DNA from: Sorghum bicolor
Lineage: Eukaryota > Streptophyta > Magnoliopsida > Poales > Poaceae
Length of the DNA: 64,000 bases
Assembly (NCBI RefSeq): GCF_000003195.3
Contig: NC_012878.2
Location: 21,342,771-21,406,770 of the forward strand
Direction: 5' to 3'
A program made the translations under genes and the position numbers. Position 1 is the first letter of the stretch; every line of letters begins with the position of its first letter. Shown piece by piece: positions 22,596-34,326 of the stretch. The notes under the pieces were generated by a model. That model did no database searches, was not told where the DNA came from, and saw only the letters and a list, made by a program, of their open reading frames with translations.

Positions 22596-22614
22596 GAATC
22601 TCGTCCCGAGATTC
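22596..22614. repeat. Hairpin adjoining the LARD polypurine tract
   Basis: GAATCTCG (22596-22603) and CGAGATTC (22607-22614) pair perfectly over 8 bp around TCC. In element orientation it lies immediately upstream of the polypurine tract. Confidence 0.85.
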
Positions 22615-25600
22615 GGTGCGAAAGACTTTCAAGGGAAGAGAAACAATGTCATGCATTTCCCAACCTCAACGATAGCATTCGAACATTAGAGAAGCTATGT
22701 TGGACCAAAAGTTTTCTGATACTTACTTTTCATAGTAAACATTGGTCTGAAGATGAAGCATTGTTACTTTGGGAGGAATCCAAGAGAGCACTGTCCTGCG
22801 CACTTTGTTCTCAAAGTATGAAGGGTGGTTCAGAGCATAAGCGGAGCTACGTGTGTCATCAGTCTCTTTAATGAAATTAATGCAAGCCATAAGAACCTTG
22901 CACCAAGTCACAAGCTTCTAATGGTTGCTCATTATAGAGATTCTAGGCTCATTCACAACATTTGAAATGTAGTCTTCTACCAAAATGGTTGGAGTATAAC
23001 TTTCCAAGCGTGTAGTTCTCTTTCTCTGATGACAAAATTGTACTTACCAACCCGGTTAAGAGAACGGTGAATGTGATAGCTGACTTTGTTGGTTCAACAC
23101 CTTCCATGATCATTTACTTCAAGGGAATCCTTGTATGCAAACAACAAAAGTTATTTGGGTTGAAATAGGTGCAACTTCTTAGGTAACACATAGAAGGTAT
23201 CCAAGACATGTAGGAATTGGATAACCACTACTGATGAAGGATGATTGCGTGAGCTAGAGGTCTCCAACAGTTGCAAGTATTCAACCAATTACCACTCAAT
23301 TCTGCATGAAACTTGATAAAAATTCAGATCCATGAGTCTTCTCACCTCTGACCAAAATTCAGCTCAAACAGGCAACATTTGCATAAGTAGAACGTGTACA
23401 GACTAAACTTGTTCGGTGCAGCAATGGAAGTGTTCTGGACTGACAAGACATCTCTCAACTCCATGTTTAATTCACTACTGATAAAACATATCCTTCCTGG
23501 CTGTCACTCCATCATTACTTTCCTTGAGATTAGCCTTGCTACTAGCAACCAATCAATTGCCTCCCAGCCCAATATTTTCCAAAGCTTCACACTTAACCAC
23601 AACAATTACAGTTGATGCTCAACAATTGGTAACCTCCAAAGCTAGGAGATAAGGATTCATGCCAAAGATGGTTGACTTTAGTTGTATGACCATGATGCAC
23701 ATAAAGATCAAGACTTAGGAAAACTTGGACATAAGCACAATGGTGATGATCGATGATTATTTAACAGATAACTTGTCCAACATTAAGTGTTGGGTGTCCT
23801 TTTGGTTCGATAAGGATGACTCATGGTGTTCACTTAATGCTCATCGTCATTGTAGGGATAGTGAAATACTGTCACTTGTCTACCATCTCTTGCAGTCTGT
23901 TAGTTTTTGTGTCAGTGACTTGTTCTTTAAAGGTTAACCTCTAGTGGACTTCAGAAGAATGTCCTATGACATCTGGTTGGACATAGGGAAATGTTGATAT
24001 GATATGGTGAGATTATCAAGGAAAGGTCACAAGAAAACATTTCATTGGTATAATTCCATAATGGATCATGACTAGAAACCTCGATACCAGCGCGTGCCGA
24101 GCAGCACATCCTTGTGTCGGCCGCCCACAAGAGGCTCTCGGTTTTGTCGCGGCACCGTTAGCTACTACTCATGAGACCATTATTGATGATACACTCAATG
24201 AAAAATTTCATGTGGCACAAAAGATGGTTGTATGAACAAGCATTGTGCAAAGGAGGGATAGCAAAGCAAAGGTAGTCACAAGGTTTGGAGTCAACATGGA
24301 AGTGACCTATAGATCCAAAACACAACACAAGAGAACATATATTACTTGTCGAAGACAACTGGTCATGGATCTTGCTTTAATTTCCACAAAACACTGTGTT
24401 AACCAAGATAGTTACCAGATAAATGATTAACATGAGATCAGGACTGATAACATTTAAGATTAGGGAGAGTTGGTGGTTAAACAAACGAGATTCAAGAGAC
24501 CAAGCTGATACTTAGATTAGGGCTTAATCAACACAGCAGCAACATGATTGAAAAGATTATGAGGCTCATGCAACAACAGATAAGCATTGCACTAGATCAA
24601 CTGTAGGACAAGGAACCAAGTGGTGTGAGAGGATTCTTGGGGTAAGGTTTTCGCACATAGAAGGAAGACAACCAAGACATAAGCCAGCATGTGAGAACAT
24701 AGATGAAATTGTCTCCAGCAACCAATACTATAATCAAAGGTGGTAGATAGTAAACAGAACATGATGGGAATGTGTTGTTATCCTTTACTGAGTAGGTGCA
24801 TACTCTTCTCCAGTCGAGAAGATAAATCTCACTTATGTCCAAAAAGGCCAGCCATCTCAAACATGTGCATCATGTTGACGGATGGCACAAATTGACCAAA
24901 ACATAAGCAAGCCATCGAGATAGATCAAAGGGTAACCCAGTTAATTGGGCAGCAAGCACAAGAGCCGAAGAATGTTCTTTAGAAAGATACTCACTAAGAT
25001 GATTGCAGTTAGGATACAACATGAATATGGTGTACCCCACTAACTGTGAGCATACCTCCTTCTACATGCACGTGTGCATGTGGTTCAAGGCTTTAGGGAA
25101 TAATGACATTGATGCATAACCAATGTAGTACGTTGCATGATTAAGAATGATTGGCATCATGATATGAGATTCATGATTTAACAGATAACCATTATGCAAC
25201 CCAACATCTGGTTCTTAGGACAAGGATCATGATACGAGATTGTACCACAAGGTTGGTAGATATGATCATGTCTTTAGGAACAGGATGATTTTTTTTTGTA
25301 GCAAAGGGTCCAAAAGAATTTGGGCAAAGCTCAAACCAGGACATATCATGGGCAAAAGTTGATATTCAAGAGAACCCAACGAGGTTTGGTTAGGTACAGA
25401 TGCATAAGCTCATGTGTTCTAAGCAAGAAGGTGTCCTTGAGGGAACTTATGAGATAAGCACAATGATAAGGCTTGATGACAACTCTTGGTCTCACCGAGG
25501 ACAAGAGGTTAGACAACTTGTGCTGCAACCACACCTAGAAAGCAAGGCAACCACACATAAAAAGAACTACTGTGTAGGTAACTAAAAGGAAGAACCTGAC

Positions 25601-26422
25601 ACCAAGCATAGCTACTCAAGCAACATAGAGCAAGGCATTTTATCTAACTTTACACAAGCACAGTGACATCATATTAATTCACAAGTTACTTATTGTTAGG
25701 ATAAGGGTGTCAAGAGCAAAGTTATGCATAGGGCAATCAATCATGATGATGCATGCTTCGTCCTATTCGTCCTCACAAAATTACCAGCCTAAGGTGGTAA
25801 TCACGTTCTATATCGGTGGCATAACACGCACACTCTCGATATATAGCTAGTCGTTAGCTACAAACAATCTACGCATTCGTGGTTAGCGTACCTGCAGAAA
25901 ATTTCATTTCAGCCCAACCCAACAATGATATAAGTGCATGAAATGAAACACTAGACTCTAGGTTGAAAGCTAAATGCTCCCACAACTCACACTTACCTGA
26001 GCGTAGGTGCGACGTTGCAAAATTTAAATCTATCAACATATATGGCTAATTCATATATGAGGGCTACCTCTACCATTTGACCACAGGGTAGCATAGTGCG
26101 GTCATCATACATACATACCTTGGCCTGGGCGTAGATGTAAATTGATCCATACATTACCACTCAAGTGAATGGCATCCACACAATAGCACGCCGTATGGAC
26201 GACGAAATAAAAATTGCAGTAAGTAAATCCCCCCAAAGTTAGTACTTAACTAAGCCACCTAAAGGTCCTTAGTTGGGCATAGAGGAATGACCACTGGCAT
26301 ACTTAGATTAAAAGTTTAGATTTGAACACACCTATATATAGCTATAAGTTGTCAAAACTGATTTTTTTATAAGGAAAAGCTTTGTTTTAAATACACATGT
26401 GACATGTTTACTGTTGAACCTT

Positions 26423-26434
26423 GCTCCGATACCA
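26423..26434 (-). other. Primer-binding site of the LARD (tRNA-iMet type)
   Basis: Reverse complement reads TGGTATCGGAGC, one base from the standard TGGTATCAGAGC complement of initiator tRNA-Met. It lies 2 bp from the LTR end at 26437. Confidence 0.9.
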
Positions 26435-26436
26435 GC

Positions 26437-29400
26437 TGTCACGGAACCGTCCAAATTATAAGAGCACAAGTACAAAAACAATCGCCGAAGTGATTAATTT
26501 ATCATACTTGAGCCCATATAATTCCGGTAGTCCATCAAAATCACGAGGGATTTCAAACCAACCAACATACAAGCCAAGATCGTAGTGATTCAACATAACA
26601 AGTCACATGTTACATGCATTTCACAAGTAGTTCAAATATATCGGAGTTCGATAAGGTTATTACAACTCAGGTTTGCAAATAGCGGAAGCAAAGTAATTTG
26701 AAACCAATATCACTTTTATTTCAAATACATGCCAGTACCATGGTCCATTCCAACAAAAGCATCATAGATGAGGTAAGTAGAAAGGATCATGCCCATGATC
26801 TTACTCCTTCCCTATAGCAGGAGTCATCCAAATCTTGCAGTAGCTATGATACATCACAACCTGCAACAAGTGGGAATAAACCCTGAGTACGAGAATGTAC
26901 TCAGCTAGACTTACCCGTCATAAACCAGAAATAAGTGACACCAAGGAGTATGCAAGGCTGATATATAAGTGGAGCTTGTTGGACAACATTTTGCATAAAA
27001 AGCTTAAGTATAAATAGTCAAACCTTTCTTATTTAGCATCCATTTAATTCTCATTAACCTATTAACTAGATTAGCACCTGTACTAAGCAATCACTTGATT
27101 AATATCAATCAATAATAACCATATCAGGTTTATTAAGGCCGTGATCATCATCATCATCATAGAACCATTAAGTTATTTAGTGAATGCTACGTCTGCCGCT
27201 GCTCTGTCAAGTTCTCACTATCCGGGAGAGACGGCGATTCGAATCGATTCCTATCCAGCTGGAGGGGTATTCCTAGCACTCACCCAAGCATCCCCCGTCG
27301 GAGAGCCAACAGGTCACCTTTGGTACGACTCAGGAATCGCGGTTCCGATCAGCGCCGCACTCCCAGGGCTACCACTCTGCCAGGGAGGTCAGGAATTTTA
27401 ACTCACCTGCCTTTGGACTTACGCCAATGGTCCCCCGCACACCACACTTCCTCCGGTAGTGCGCACTTTATACTTGCCGGTCTTCCGGCCTGAGTCATAC
27501 TACTAGGCTTCGCGGTCGGAACGAGTTATCCGGCCAACTAAGTGTTAGGCATGCGTTCAACATGACAAGAGGACGTACAACGATCGGTCCTTAATTGACA
27601 CAGACGGGGATAGATCCACACCCAAGACCTCCATGCCTTGTTGTTTCACTATCATCATCCCGCCCGGTCTCCTTTCATATTATTAACACATGGTTCTTTT
27701 CCACGATAGCAAATATAGCCAACCGTGATCTGGAATCCACCTATATCCTGCAGGTGACAGGAAATCACCTGGCTTCTACCGAGCTAAGCATGGCTAAGCA
27801 GAGACGTGATCCTAACTAATTAGGATTCAGGTTATATATATACTGGACAAGGAAGGGTATATATATGCAGCAAGGGTTTCATCCAACTCCTATACTTAAT
27901 GCAACAATACATATATAACAAATATATACTCATTCACTTTCAAAAAGTAGGAGGCTTATAATGCTCCGGGGCTTGCCTGGAATGTGACACCGAGTCAGAT
28001 TTGTTAGCTTGCTCCGTCTTGGTGACATCTAAGATCATAACACTTGCTTAATCATCCATCTTCGGGATGATCCACCATCACGTCCTTCACGTGGTTCATC
28101 TAGCGTACCTAGATGACATGCAAGATGCAAGTGCATGAACACATGTTTCACCGGGTCTCAAGTAAATTAACTTGGCCATTACCAAAGACATGAGTCATAC
28201 ATAGCAATATACCAAGCAACAGCAATACATGGAATGTACCATTTTTAGGACTGTTAACAACAGCTGAGAAAATAAATCATAACTGGAGTTACACAACTCC
28301 AAAGGACATGAATTAAGACATTCTGGAAAGCTTAAGAAATTATCTGCATTTTATATTTAGACATCAAAGCATGATTCTCAACCTAAACTGGTCGAAATTA
28401 TAAAGTTCCAGAATCTGTCCCTGACAAACAGAGAGCAGCCATTTCTGGAATCCAACTTTGAACAGACATAACTCACAAACCACAAGGCCAAATACTACCA
28501 AATTTTAACAGCAGCCAGATAGTTGAATTATCTACAACTTTGCTATAAACAATATTCCCAGAAAACACCATTTACATATTGTAATCCAAACAGTTCCACA
28601 AACTGTCCAGAAACAATCAATTGCAAACAATTAATTATTAACTTATGTTTCAAACATGCATTTGAGCAAAACCATTGTTACCAACAGTTTGCACATATCT
28701 AAAGAACACCAGAAAATATAGTGGTCATTACCAAATAAATTTATTTAATGCATTTCTTAATTTATTTGTATAATAAGGTGAATTAAAGAACATATAACAA
28801 AAGTGCTCAATAAATTCCACCAAAATTACAGTAGCTTCTAAACACTATCCATAGCCCACTGTATCAATTTCACTGCATTTGAATAAGCATAGCAACATCT
28901 ATGAAAAAGACAAATTGCTATTGCAATTAACCATGTGAGAATAAGATAAATGCACAAATCATATTTTCTTCAAACACATGGCCATATCATACATAAACAT
29001 GATACCATAATATCATAGGATTGTATTGGAACAACATTTTCCATTTTTACATTTTTATTTATAATTATAAACCATTTATCAAGATCCATAAAGACATCTT
29101 TGTCCAAAATATGGACAGAATCTATCATGTCACATTAAACAGCCATAACTTGAGTTTCATATGCCCATAAATTATGGTTATGTACTTTCTAGAAAGCTTA
29201 CTAAATTGTGAACAACTTTGTTATTAACATATAGAGCTGAATCTAGCACTAACAAGGTCTTACATAACAAACAATGCATCCCTGTCTGGGTTTAGACAGA
29301 AAATGAAACAGCAATTTAAACCACTATAACTAGACATATGCTTAACCAAAAATTATGCTATTTAGCTTGATGGAAAGCTTATGAAAAGTACTACAACTCA

Positions 29401-31712
29401 TATATTTTCATCCAGGCATGATTCACAACCAAACTGAGTCAAACAATATAAACATGCAGATCCACTCAGAATAGGAGCAAAGCAACACAGGGAATTTGTT
29501 ATTTTTATAAATGTTAATCTGTCATTCCTAAATTCATGCAAATTTTACCAGACATGAAACATCATATGAGAAGCTTGTCACAATATTTTCACATTTATTT
29601 GAGCAATAATACAGTGGTTATGAAAAAGACAAATATAATAAGCAATTAAAACCGAACTGCATAAATCTATTTTTACTGCTAAAACTGCAAACTGAACCAT
29701 GTCATATTATAGATCTACTGCATAGAGAATTTCACAAGGATTCCAAAAAGTCTACATTTGCTATTTTACGACTTTTCTACGAATTTCTATGCATTTACAA
29801 AGTTCATCCAGAAATCTGTAAAAACAAAGGAAAAAGGAAAACAGATCTTTCACCGGGGACCCTGGACTTTCCACGAATCACGCAACCGACCACAAACACT
29901 ATTCATATGAGTCATGAGTTCTGCAGAACACCCCCTGGCTTTTGTCGAATTTGTCCCCGTGGTCCTTGGTCGCGAGGAAAACAGAGGAGCTCGCCGGAGC
30001 TCCCTGTTCCGGCCGGCTGAGGCCTCGTCGGCGGCGATGGATGGGTGGGGAAGAACCAGGCGTGTCTTGCGAACTCGCTGAGCCACCCACCTCGGCTCAA
30101 GACGGTCCATGGCGGCCTGGCCACGGAAGCAGGTGGCGGCCACCGCGGTGGCGCCCGCACGGCGGCGCTTCGGCAGCGGATTTGGACAGCGAAAACGAGC
30201 ACCGTGTGCATGAGATGGAGGCGAAGCCGATGGTGGTGCTTGCTGGGAGCAAGAAAGGCGCAGAGCCGCGAGAATGCGGACGACGTCGAGCTCGGCCCGC
30301 CGGCCATGGTGGCTCCGCTCTGGAGTGGTCATAGGGCGAGGGGGAGAGCGAGTCGGGGGTGGAGAGGGATGAGGAAGGCGCTGGGGTGCTTCTCCACTTC
30401 GAGAACCGGGCGTGGGGGGCTCTGGGCGAGCAGCAGAGGAGGAGGAGGCTTCAACTCGCGCATGGATGCCACGCACCCGCGACGTGTCCACCCGTTGAGG
30501 CATTCCACCGAGCAGGTGTCGGGCAACGATGTGGTCAGCGTGGGAAGCGATTTGGGCCGGATCTGGACCGAATTTGGACATGGACCAGAAACGAAGTTTT
30601 CTCTACTCTTGACACTCTCCAACTTTGATTAAGGTGCCATGGTCATTAGAGTTGCAGATTAGAAGATAATTTGATGCCAACCTTTGAGTGTCAAAGAATT
30701 GATAAAGATTAGCAAAACTCAAAATTAATGACCAAAACGAAGTCAAACTGGTGTCATCTTTTGGTATGCTCTAGCCCACAATATGTACTCCAACTTTTAT
30801 TTTGGGACCCAAGCAAGTTGTTCATAAGAATTAGGAGAACGCGGGATGCCAACATGACGAACTGAAATTCCACACTTAGAAATCCGAAATGCTGGAATTT
30901 ACAGCAGATTCGAACTTGTGCCTATTATTTGACAGGATTATAAGATGATTCAGACTTGGGCACTTTAACAAAGTTTGTAGCATAAAAACTATACTACAAC
31001 TTTTATTAAAGGACCTTGTACTGTTTCTGTCTGGTTAGTAAGATACAAAGCTCCCAACTAGGATACCCGAAACTGAGCACCTTGAGGACAGCCAAATTTC
31101 TGGGGTTCCAAAACAGCACTGCATTGAATCTTGTGAGCTCAATTTGACTAAGATAGGTACCAAACTAGCTCTTGACCATTAAATAAAGTTTGTTCTACAG
31201 AAGCAAAACTACAACTTTTATTTAAGGTCAAACCTCATAACTGGTACCAAAGTCAAACTTTCACTTTGGTCAAAGTATCAACTTGATAAAGCTCAAACTA
31301 GGGTTTAGAGCAAATAAAGCATTTTCTTGGCACAAGCTCAACATGAACCCTTCATAACTTTTGTTGTAGAGTTCATCTAGAGTCATTTGGTCAAGATTGC
31401 AAGATTAGGTTGGTAACCTAAGGTTCCGTTCACTTGATAAGGTCCTTCCAACAAGCATGTAACTTATCCTTTCATTTGACCTTTTGAATCCAAACTCCAT
31501 GAAACTTTTTGAGTGATCAACCTAGGTAGAGATGGAGATGATACACATGAAAGAAGCACCATCAACAACCACAAGCTTTATTATGTAGGATCATCAAGCA
31601 CTCACTCGTCGCAACATCAAAGTATGTTTCATACTATCATATATGAACAATTGATGCTTATGCTCATGAAACGTGAGTGCCAAAATGCAAGACAAACACC
31701 TGAGGTGTTACA
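26437..31712 (-). repeat. 5' LTR of the LARD (5276 bp)
   Basis: Direct repeat of 17300-22577 at a constant offset of 9137 bp, until a 2-bp deletion near 31087 reduces the offset by 2. By orientation it holds the active promoter. Confidence 0.96.
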
Positions 31713-31717
31713 GTGCG
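31713..31717. repeat. Target site duplication of the LARD, right copy (GTGCG)
   Basis: Matches 17295-17299 exactly; T sequence resumes here. Confidence 0.97.
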
Positions 31718-31797
31718 CGCGTGAGAGATGGCAAGGGAGCTGACGCAAAGACAAAGGCAGAAAGCGGAAGGAGTGACGGCAACGAGACCACAGGGCA

Positions 31798-31805
31798 TTT
31801 ATATA
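31798..31805 (-). promoter_or_regulatory. TATA box for the antisense gene of T
   Basis: TATATAAA on the minus strand. Before the LARD arrived it lay about 90 bp plus a short leader upstream of exon 1, a plausible core promoter distance. The LARD now separates it from the gene by 14.4 kb. Confidence 0.55.
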
Positions 31806-32571
31806 CGGCAGCCCACCAACAGACAGATCCGATAAACACGGTAACTCCTCCCATAAATGCGCCGTCTAATGGTCCTCACCTCTCTCACAGATGGGACGCT
31901 ACGAATTCCGCGCCAGTACAGTGTCGCAACGACTCCCGCCTAAAAAGGCGCGCCCAACAGCCAAAAACACGAACCGCCGTGGTCCTTTTCCTTCCCCTAT
32001 AAGCCAAGGTACGTACCCATGAAAGTCTCGAGAGGTCGCAGGCTGACCCGCCGAAAGGGTTCGACAGCCGATCTCGAGTACCAGAGTCAGGGACGCCCGG
32101 CGAGTGGTCGAAAATCGTGGCCTGCCTCGAGAACTCGCTGGGGATGTCCAAGGTAGGGTTGAGACAGTCGAGAGGAATCCCCCCGATGGGAGGCAACGAG
32201 CCACTGGACTCTATCGAACGAGACCAGCATCCCCGACCACGTCGACCAAGCTTTATGAGAACGCCCCCGGGCTGCAGCTGACCCCCTCGAAAGGGGCATA
32301 GGTTCTCACTTGGATCACCCGCTAGAAGCTCAATCTGGGGTAGATGCCGCTCGCTCTATCGAGAGTACATCAAGACCCCTACGCAAAATGAGCCAATCAG
32401 AACCTTCCACCACAGGTGTTGAGAGCGTTTCTGCAAATTAGGCGATAACCCTCGAAGGAGTCAAAAACTCCTCCAAGGGCTCGGGGGCTACCCCCGCGGG
32501 GTCACTCGCGCGCCCCCACAGAACCTCGACCACAAAAATATAGCCTCCACTCGAGCGCAAGCGCTCGAATG

Positions 32572-32587
32572 GAGACTCGGGGGCTAC
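32572..32587 (+). other. Polypurine tract region of T
   Basis: GGAGACTCGGGGGCTAC immediately precedes the 3' LTR. It is purine-rich but interrupted, as in many Tat elements. Confidence 0.65.
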
Positions 32588-33655
32588 TATCGAGGATATC
32601 AGTAAGGGGTACCCCAACTGACGTGCATGGCGAGAATATTCGTACGCAAGTCGAGGCCTCTGACTCAACGTCCTACCCAGTTATACGCACGGTCCCCGAC
32701 AACCGTAGCCTCCAACACGGAAAGAGCATCCAGTGAATCAACCAGGGCTCGAGCGCCAGCTACCGTCGAATATGGAAACAGGCTCGAGCGAATCGGAAGG
32801 CATCGAGCGCAAGGACACCACCCGCCGCCTGACGCGGGTACGAGAACCAGGGCATTTAATGCGCCTGTCGCGTTCTCACCTAACCCGCTAGTCACGGGAA
32901 GCGTGATAGGGAACAGGCACCCGTCCTGTCATTCATTTTGCAGCCTTCCCCACCAAACAAGCCAGAACGTGGTAGGGCGCAGGGAGTGGGTCAGAACGTC
33001 TAATCAAGGTCCCCCTCGAGACGCCCAAGGTCAGCGCTCTGGCTAGCAAGGCGTTACACGGCATCCGACCCTCGAGTAGGCACGTTTCCTTCCTGGGGAA
33101 GGGTCGGGCGTCGAATGACAACACTACAACCACTCCGATGTATCTGCCACCATGACGTACAAGCGTGCAACGGATAAACCGGTCCAGGAACGGCGCACAG
33201 AGCGGGATACAGGGGCACGCGTAATCATCATCAAGGTACCAAGACAAGATGGCTCGAGACCACGCCGGTACGGAGGCCTCGAGTAGGTCAGCGTGCCATA
33301 CCTCTATCGACCCCTACTCTGACACCTATACATGTACCCTAGGCCCCTCCTTGGAACTATAAAAGGGGAGGCCCAGGAGCAGATACCGGACACGCGATAC
33401 AACACCACACAACACACGAGCCATACGTAGTAGAGCAAACTCACTCCATCTCGATTCATACCACGCTTGTATTCACCGCTGTACAAGCACTTAGGTGCAG
33501 AATAATACAAACTCTCTCCCCCCCCGCTGGACATAGGGCCTTCTCTTGCCCGAACCAGGATAAACCTTTGTGTCTTTTTGCATCACCATCTGGAAAAGGG
33601 AGCACGCATACAAGTTTTACTCATTGGTGTGACCCCCCGGGGGGAAACACCGACA
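32588..33655 (+). repeat. 3' LTR of T (1068 bp)
   Basis: Copy of 6231-7297. Its first dinucleotide is TA instead of TG, a single transition. The TATA box near 33358 is kept. Confidence 0.95.
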
Positions 33656-33660
33656 CTTAG
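33656..33660. repeat. Target site duplication of T, right copy (CTTAG)
   Basis: Matches 6226-6230 exactly; E2 resumes at 33661. Confidence 0.97.
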
Positions 33661-34326
33661 CTTCCACCAAATAAGTATGCCAAACTCTCACCATGAGGTT
33701 TGTGCATCCCCATACACAATTTTACTCCTTACATCACCATCATGACATCTCTCCATTTTCCTCTTTGAGATCCCTTTGAAATATGTGGGCATCAGTTATC
33801 CATGAAAAAATGAAGGAAAAGTCAAAGGGCATGGACGGGAAAATCAAAATCCCTGTCAGAATATATATATATATATGATCCATTTTTTAGGGCCCATATG
33901 TTTACATTCTCTCATTCTCATCCTTAAATAAAGAGAGTCATGATACAAGGAGTAACCAAAAATATTTACATAGGACTACCACCATAAATTCCACACACTT
34001 GCACATCTCAATCAAGGTGTATGACTTGTATCTCCTCATGGTCCGGGCTTTGACTTGGCAACACAAGTGTCATAAGTACGCCCACCTTTATACCTTCCCA
34101 GACCACCATTCTCAGCCTTAGTGGTAGGTCTTAAAGGCAAACACAAATGCCTTTGGCGAGGATTTCATACACATTGAGCGATCGAGAGAATCATTCGAGG
34201 AACTTATTTATTTTGCAAAAATTTATAAAACATCCAGATTGATGGTCTATCAAGGGATGAATGAATGGTGAATCTGTTACAACCATTCTATCTGGCAACC
34301 ACCCAAGAACTTGGAAAAGCTATAAG
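33661..34326 (+). other. Athila 3' non-coding region, second part (E2)
   Basis: Continues E2 after T. It opens with stem-loop repeat 3 (arms 33681-33690 and 33694-33702, loop CCA, one bulged C). A (TA)n run lies near 33861. No coding seen. Confidence 0.7.
34322..34326. repeat. Target duplication of solo LTR 1, left (ATAAG)
   Basis: ATAAG flanks the LTR on both sides (34322-34326 and 35805-35809). Confidence 0.95.

Larger units (their letters stand above)
22578..26436 (-). other. Non-coding interior of the LARD
   Basis: 3859 bp, AT-rich, with only short open frames on either strand and no motif of gag, PR, RT, RH or INT. A small GC-rich island lies at about 24088-24158. The stretch nearest the PBS (25750-26420) is the 5' leader. 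Confidence 0.85.
17300..31712 (-). mobile_element. LARD: large non-coding LTR retroelement with 5.28-kb LTRs
   Basis: Two near-identical direct repeats (17300-22577 and 26437-31712) flank a 3.86-kb interior, all bounded by GTGCG target repeats. The PBS (26423-26434, rc) and polypurine tract (22578-22595, rc) show that it is transcribed from the minus strand. No gag or pol motif is present on either strand. LTR and interior sizes, and the lack of coding, fit the Large Retrotransposon Derivative class first described in Triticeae. Such elements depend on proteins from an autonomous partner. The iMet PBS and the LTR start TGTAACACC suggest a Gypsy chromovirus partner (Tekay/Del type); this is inference. 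Confidence 0.93.
31713..32587 (+). other. 3' internal region of T
   Basis: GC-rich, no sense coding. It holds the promoter of the antisense gene and ends in a polypurine tract. Open frames in several phases conflict and have no motif. Confidence 0.7.
6231..33655 (+). mobile_element. Element T: Tat-lineage Ty3/Gypsy, near complete, with nested LARD
   Basis: Two LTRs of 1067 and 1068 bp, a PBS, gag, PR, RT-RNase H, a second (archaeal-type) RNase H, part of integrase, an antisense gene, a polypurine tract and a perfect 5-bp CTTAG duplication define one insertion into E2. Without the 14.4-kb LARD it is about 13 kb. The extra RNase H after RT-RH, together with the antisense gene downstream of pol, marks the Tat lineage. 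All reading frames carry stops or shifts, so it is dead as a protein source. Confidence 0.95.

Noticed and set aside
17300..31712. Assembly duplication of a 5.3-kb segment
   Set aside because: The two copies differ at several bases, have a PBS and a polypurine tract at the right places between them and a perfect 5-bp target repeat outside.
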